From Rotaria sp. Silwood1 (taxonomy: Eukaryota; Rotifera; Eurotatoria; Philodinida; Philodinidae): 64,000 bases of DNA. Where the stretch lies: contig CAJNOP010000013.1 of the NCBI GenBank assembly GCA_905250075.1, forward strand, positions 3,039,871 to 3,103,870, written 5' to 3'. This document shows positions 62,108 through 64,000 of this stretch, piece by piece. Every line of letters begins with the position of its first letter. Position 1 is the stretch's first letter. The notes under the pieces are model-generated. The model did not search any database. It saw only the letters and a list, made by a program, of their open reading frames with translations, and was not told the origin of the DNA. A program made the translations under genes and the position numbers.

Positions 62108-64000
62108 GGCAACAAATATAAATTAAGAATTAAAGATTTTATGGTAACATGACGTAAGAAGAACATTGATTTGTATAATAAAGAAATAAACTTAAACTCA
62201 TATGTTGTTTGAGCACCATGAGTCATTGCAATGCTTCATTGTTTTTAAGCAAAAATAATATTTGAAAGCTCTAAAATAAAAACAATAGAAATAAAATTAC
62301 TTATTATTTTTAAATAAAAATTTGCTTAATTCTTAATAATCTTACTATTCAATTATGCATACAATTGATTAATTAATAATCAAACATGTATATACAATTT
62401 TGTTTTGATTCTTTAGTGATCGTTCTATCTATCAATAATAAGCTGTGCACTATACTAATATTTTTCTTTAGTTGTCGGCAAACGACTCGTATAAGAGTGA
62501 TGTTCAATGATTACTGTTCAAGATTGCTAGTCTTCTTTCTCTCTTTTTCCTTTATTATTTTTTCCTCTTGTGCTCGAATAGACGATCGTCTTTTTCCGCT
62601 AAGTCATCCTTGCTTTGTGTTGCCGATATATCGGGCGTAGACTAAGAGACGTTATCTGAATTGAATTACGTTGGTGTCCGTTCCTCTTTTTTTTCTCGAT
62701 CTCTTTCGTTATCCGTTTATGCTAACAAGAAAAAACTTTAAGCTTGAGACATAACAAAGTTCTCATAGTTAAAAATAAATCATCATCAATATATAAAGTC
62801 AACATCATTACATAGTCATACAAACTCTTAATATAGCAATTCTTTATAAGCATATTTTAACTAAGATTAATATAATCCACTTGTTCTTTAGATGATCAAT
62901 TTCTGTTATTGATATTCATCAGTCACGCTTGTTCAATCCACACTCGGGCACAAACTTTGCTACTATACTTTTTTTTTCTCCTTTCTTTTTCAACTTCTCT
63001 TTTCTAAAGGATGATAAGAAAGAAAGAAAAACTTTTTTTATTATAGTTAGATGTGTGTCACACACATGCTAATTCTTCTTTTTTCGTCAATATTGTTGCC
63101 GGTTGCCGAACTGATACAAAAAAAGAAACATTATCAGTTCTAGTAGTAATGCATGAAACTAAGACCATTCATGTGCTTCTTCGATCGCATCGTTCAAAAT
63201 TATAATTCCATATCCTGCTGTTGTTTGTAACGTCGAAGACAAATTTTTTTTCTTCTTTAGATGACTGTATTAGCATCGTTTTTAAAGCAAAAATATAGAA
63301 TTTATGACATATATTAAATTAAATATATTCTTGCACAAAAGTTCTCTTGTTTTTATGTATTGTCAGCTTTAACATTCAACAAATACTTCAACTATGTTCT
63401 ATATATGATTTCTTTTCATATTTAAATTAAGGATTGCTTGCAACTTGATCAATGTTTAGTTTTTACCTTAAAGAAACAATCGAATTTATATAATTTTTTT
63501 GTAGTTCATCTAATTTAATCGAGCTTTAAAGAAATGTAAGCTTGTCTTTGAAAGAAAAAAATACTAATCCTTTAGTTGTTTTCACTTTATATCTTTAGTA
63601 AAAAAAATAAAAAACATTATTAATACCTTGTCGATGACATTAAGACAAAAACTTTCTTTAAAGTTTTTGTTACTTACACGATTTTTATTCATTAAAGAAC
63701 AGTCTATGAAAAATGGTATCTCTTAGAAAATCTATTAAATTCAAAATGCTAATATTGTTTTCATATCATGTGTTAAACTCTTGAAATTTACACTAGCTAC
63801 CAAAATTATTCAATAAAAATATAATGTAGAGAATTATTTGCTCTATCGTTTTGTTTTAGTCTGAACAAAATTTTGTTTACTCATTCCGGTTAATGAAAAA
63901 CTGGAGACTCGGTTTTCTGGAAATGTTGTTTTCGAACATCTGATTATCATCTGTATTTTCTTATATTCTTGTTGAATAGTTTTAGTAGTCGCTGCATTAC
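62108..64000. other. Upstream region of the glutamate receptor
   Basis: Presumed promoter and 5' UTR region of the minus-strand receptor. It is AT-rich with long T and A runs. No further exon, repeat or RNA gene was recognised up to the window end. Confidence 0.5.

Overview
The window is AT-rich (roughly 70 % A+T) animal nuclear DNA. Its genes have many small exons, mostly split by GT-AG introns of about 50-65 bp, with a few introns of 1-3 kb. The gene content is metazoan: Cys-loop receptor, metabotropic glutamate receptor, TGF-beta ligand, TRIM-type RING protein and three-BIR IAPs. Composition, intron size, the multi-copy IAP cluster and short TGTGGG-like tracts fit a bdelloid rotifer (Adineta/Rotaria type) best. 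That assignment is an inference; no marker gene in the window proves it.

Layout. 1.0-4.3 kb (-): 5' part of an NHL-1-like RING/B-box/coiled-coil protein, with a foldback-like repeat in its large intron. 7.7-13.1 kb (+): a complete four-exon nicotinic-receptor-like subunit with an unusual pore. 13-18.7 kb: mostly empty, with dispersed repeats. 18.7-50.7 kb: a cluster of five inhibitor-of-apoptosis (IAP) loci. In order these are a decayed copy (18.7-20.2, -), gene A (21.9-26.7, -), gene B (30.3-32.3, -), gene C (39.1-41.2, -) and a decayed inverted copy D (48.8-50.7, +). Between B and C lie the 5' end of an LTR retrotransposon at a 100-N assembly gap and a complete ten-exon TRMT11 tRNA methyltransferase gene (34.6-38.6, -). 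A 590-bp nearly perfect palindromic element sits at 45.6-46.2 kb. 53.2-54.3 kb (+): a divergent TGF-beta-family ligand. 55.6-62.1 kb (-): an 18-exon group-I-like metabotropic glutamate receptor.

The three intact IAPs share one architecture: BIR1-BIR2-BIR3, a UBA-like segment, a low-complexity linker and a C-terminal RING. Their three introns are in the same positions and phases, so they arose by duplication of a finished gene. They would act as caspase or IBM-peptide-binding E3 ligases. The two neuronal receptors flank the cluster but show no sign of common regulation. The strongest leads are the Pro-Ala-Lys motif plus 9' Ser in the pore of the nicotinic-like subunit (possible anion channel), the TGF-beta ligand lacking the inter-chain cysteine, the birth and death of IAP copies, and the palindromic element with six alternating copies of one 13-bp motif.

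Exon boundaries were placed by hand from reading frame, GT/AG and phase agreement. No database search was run.
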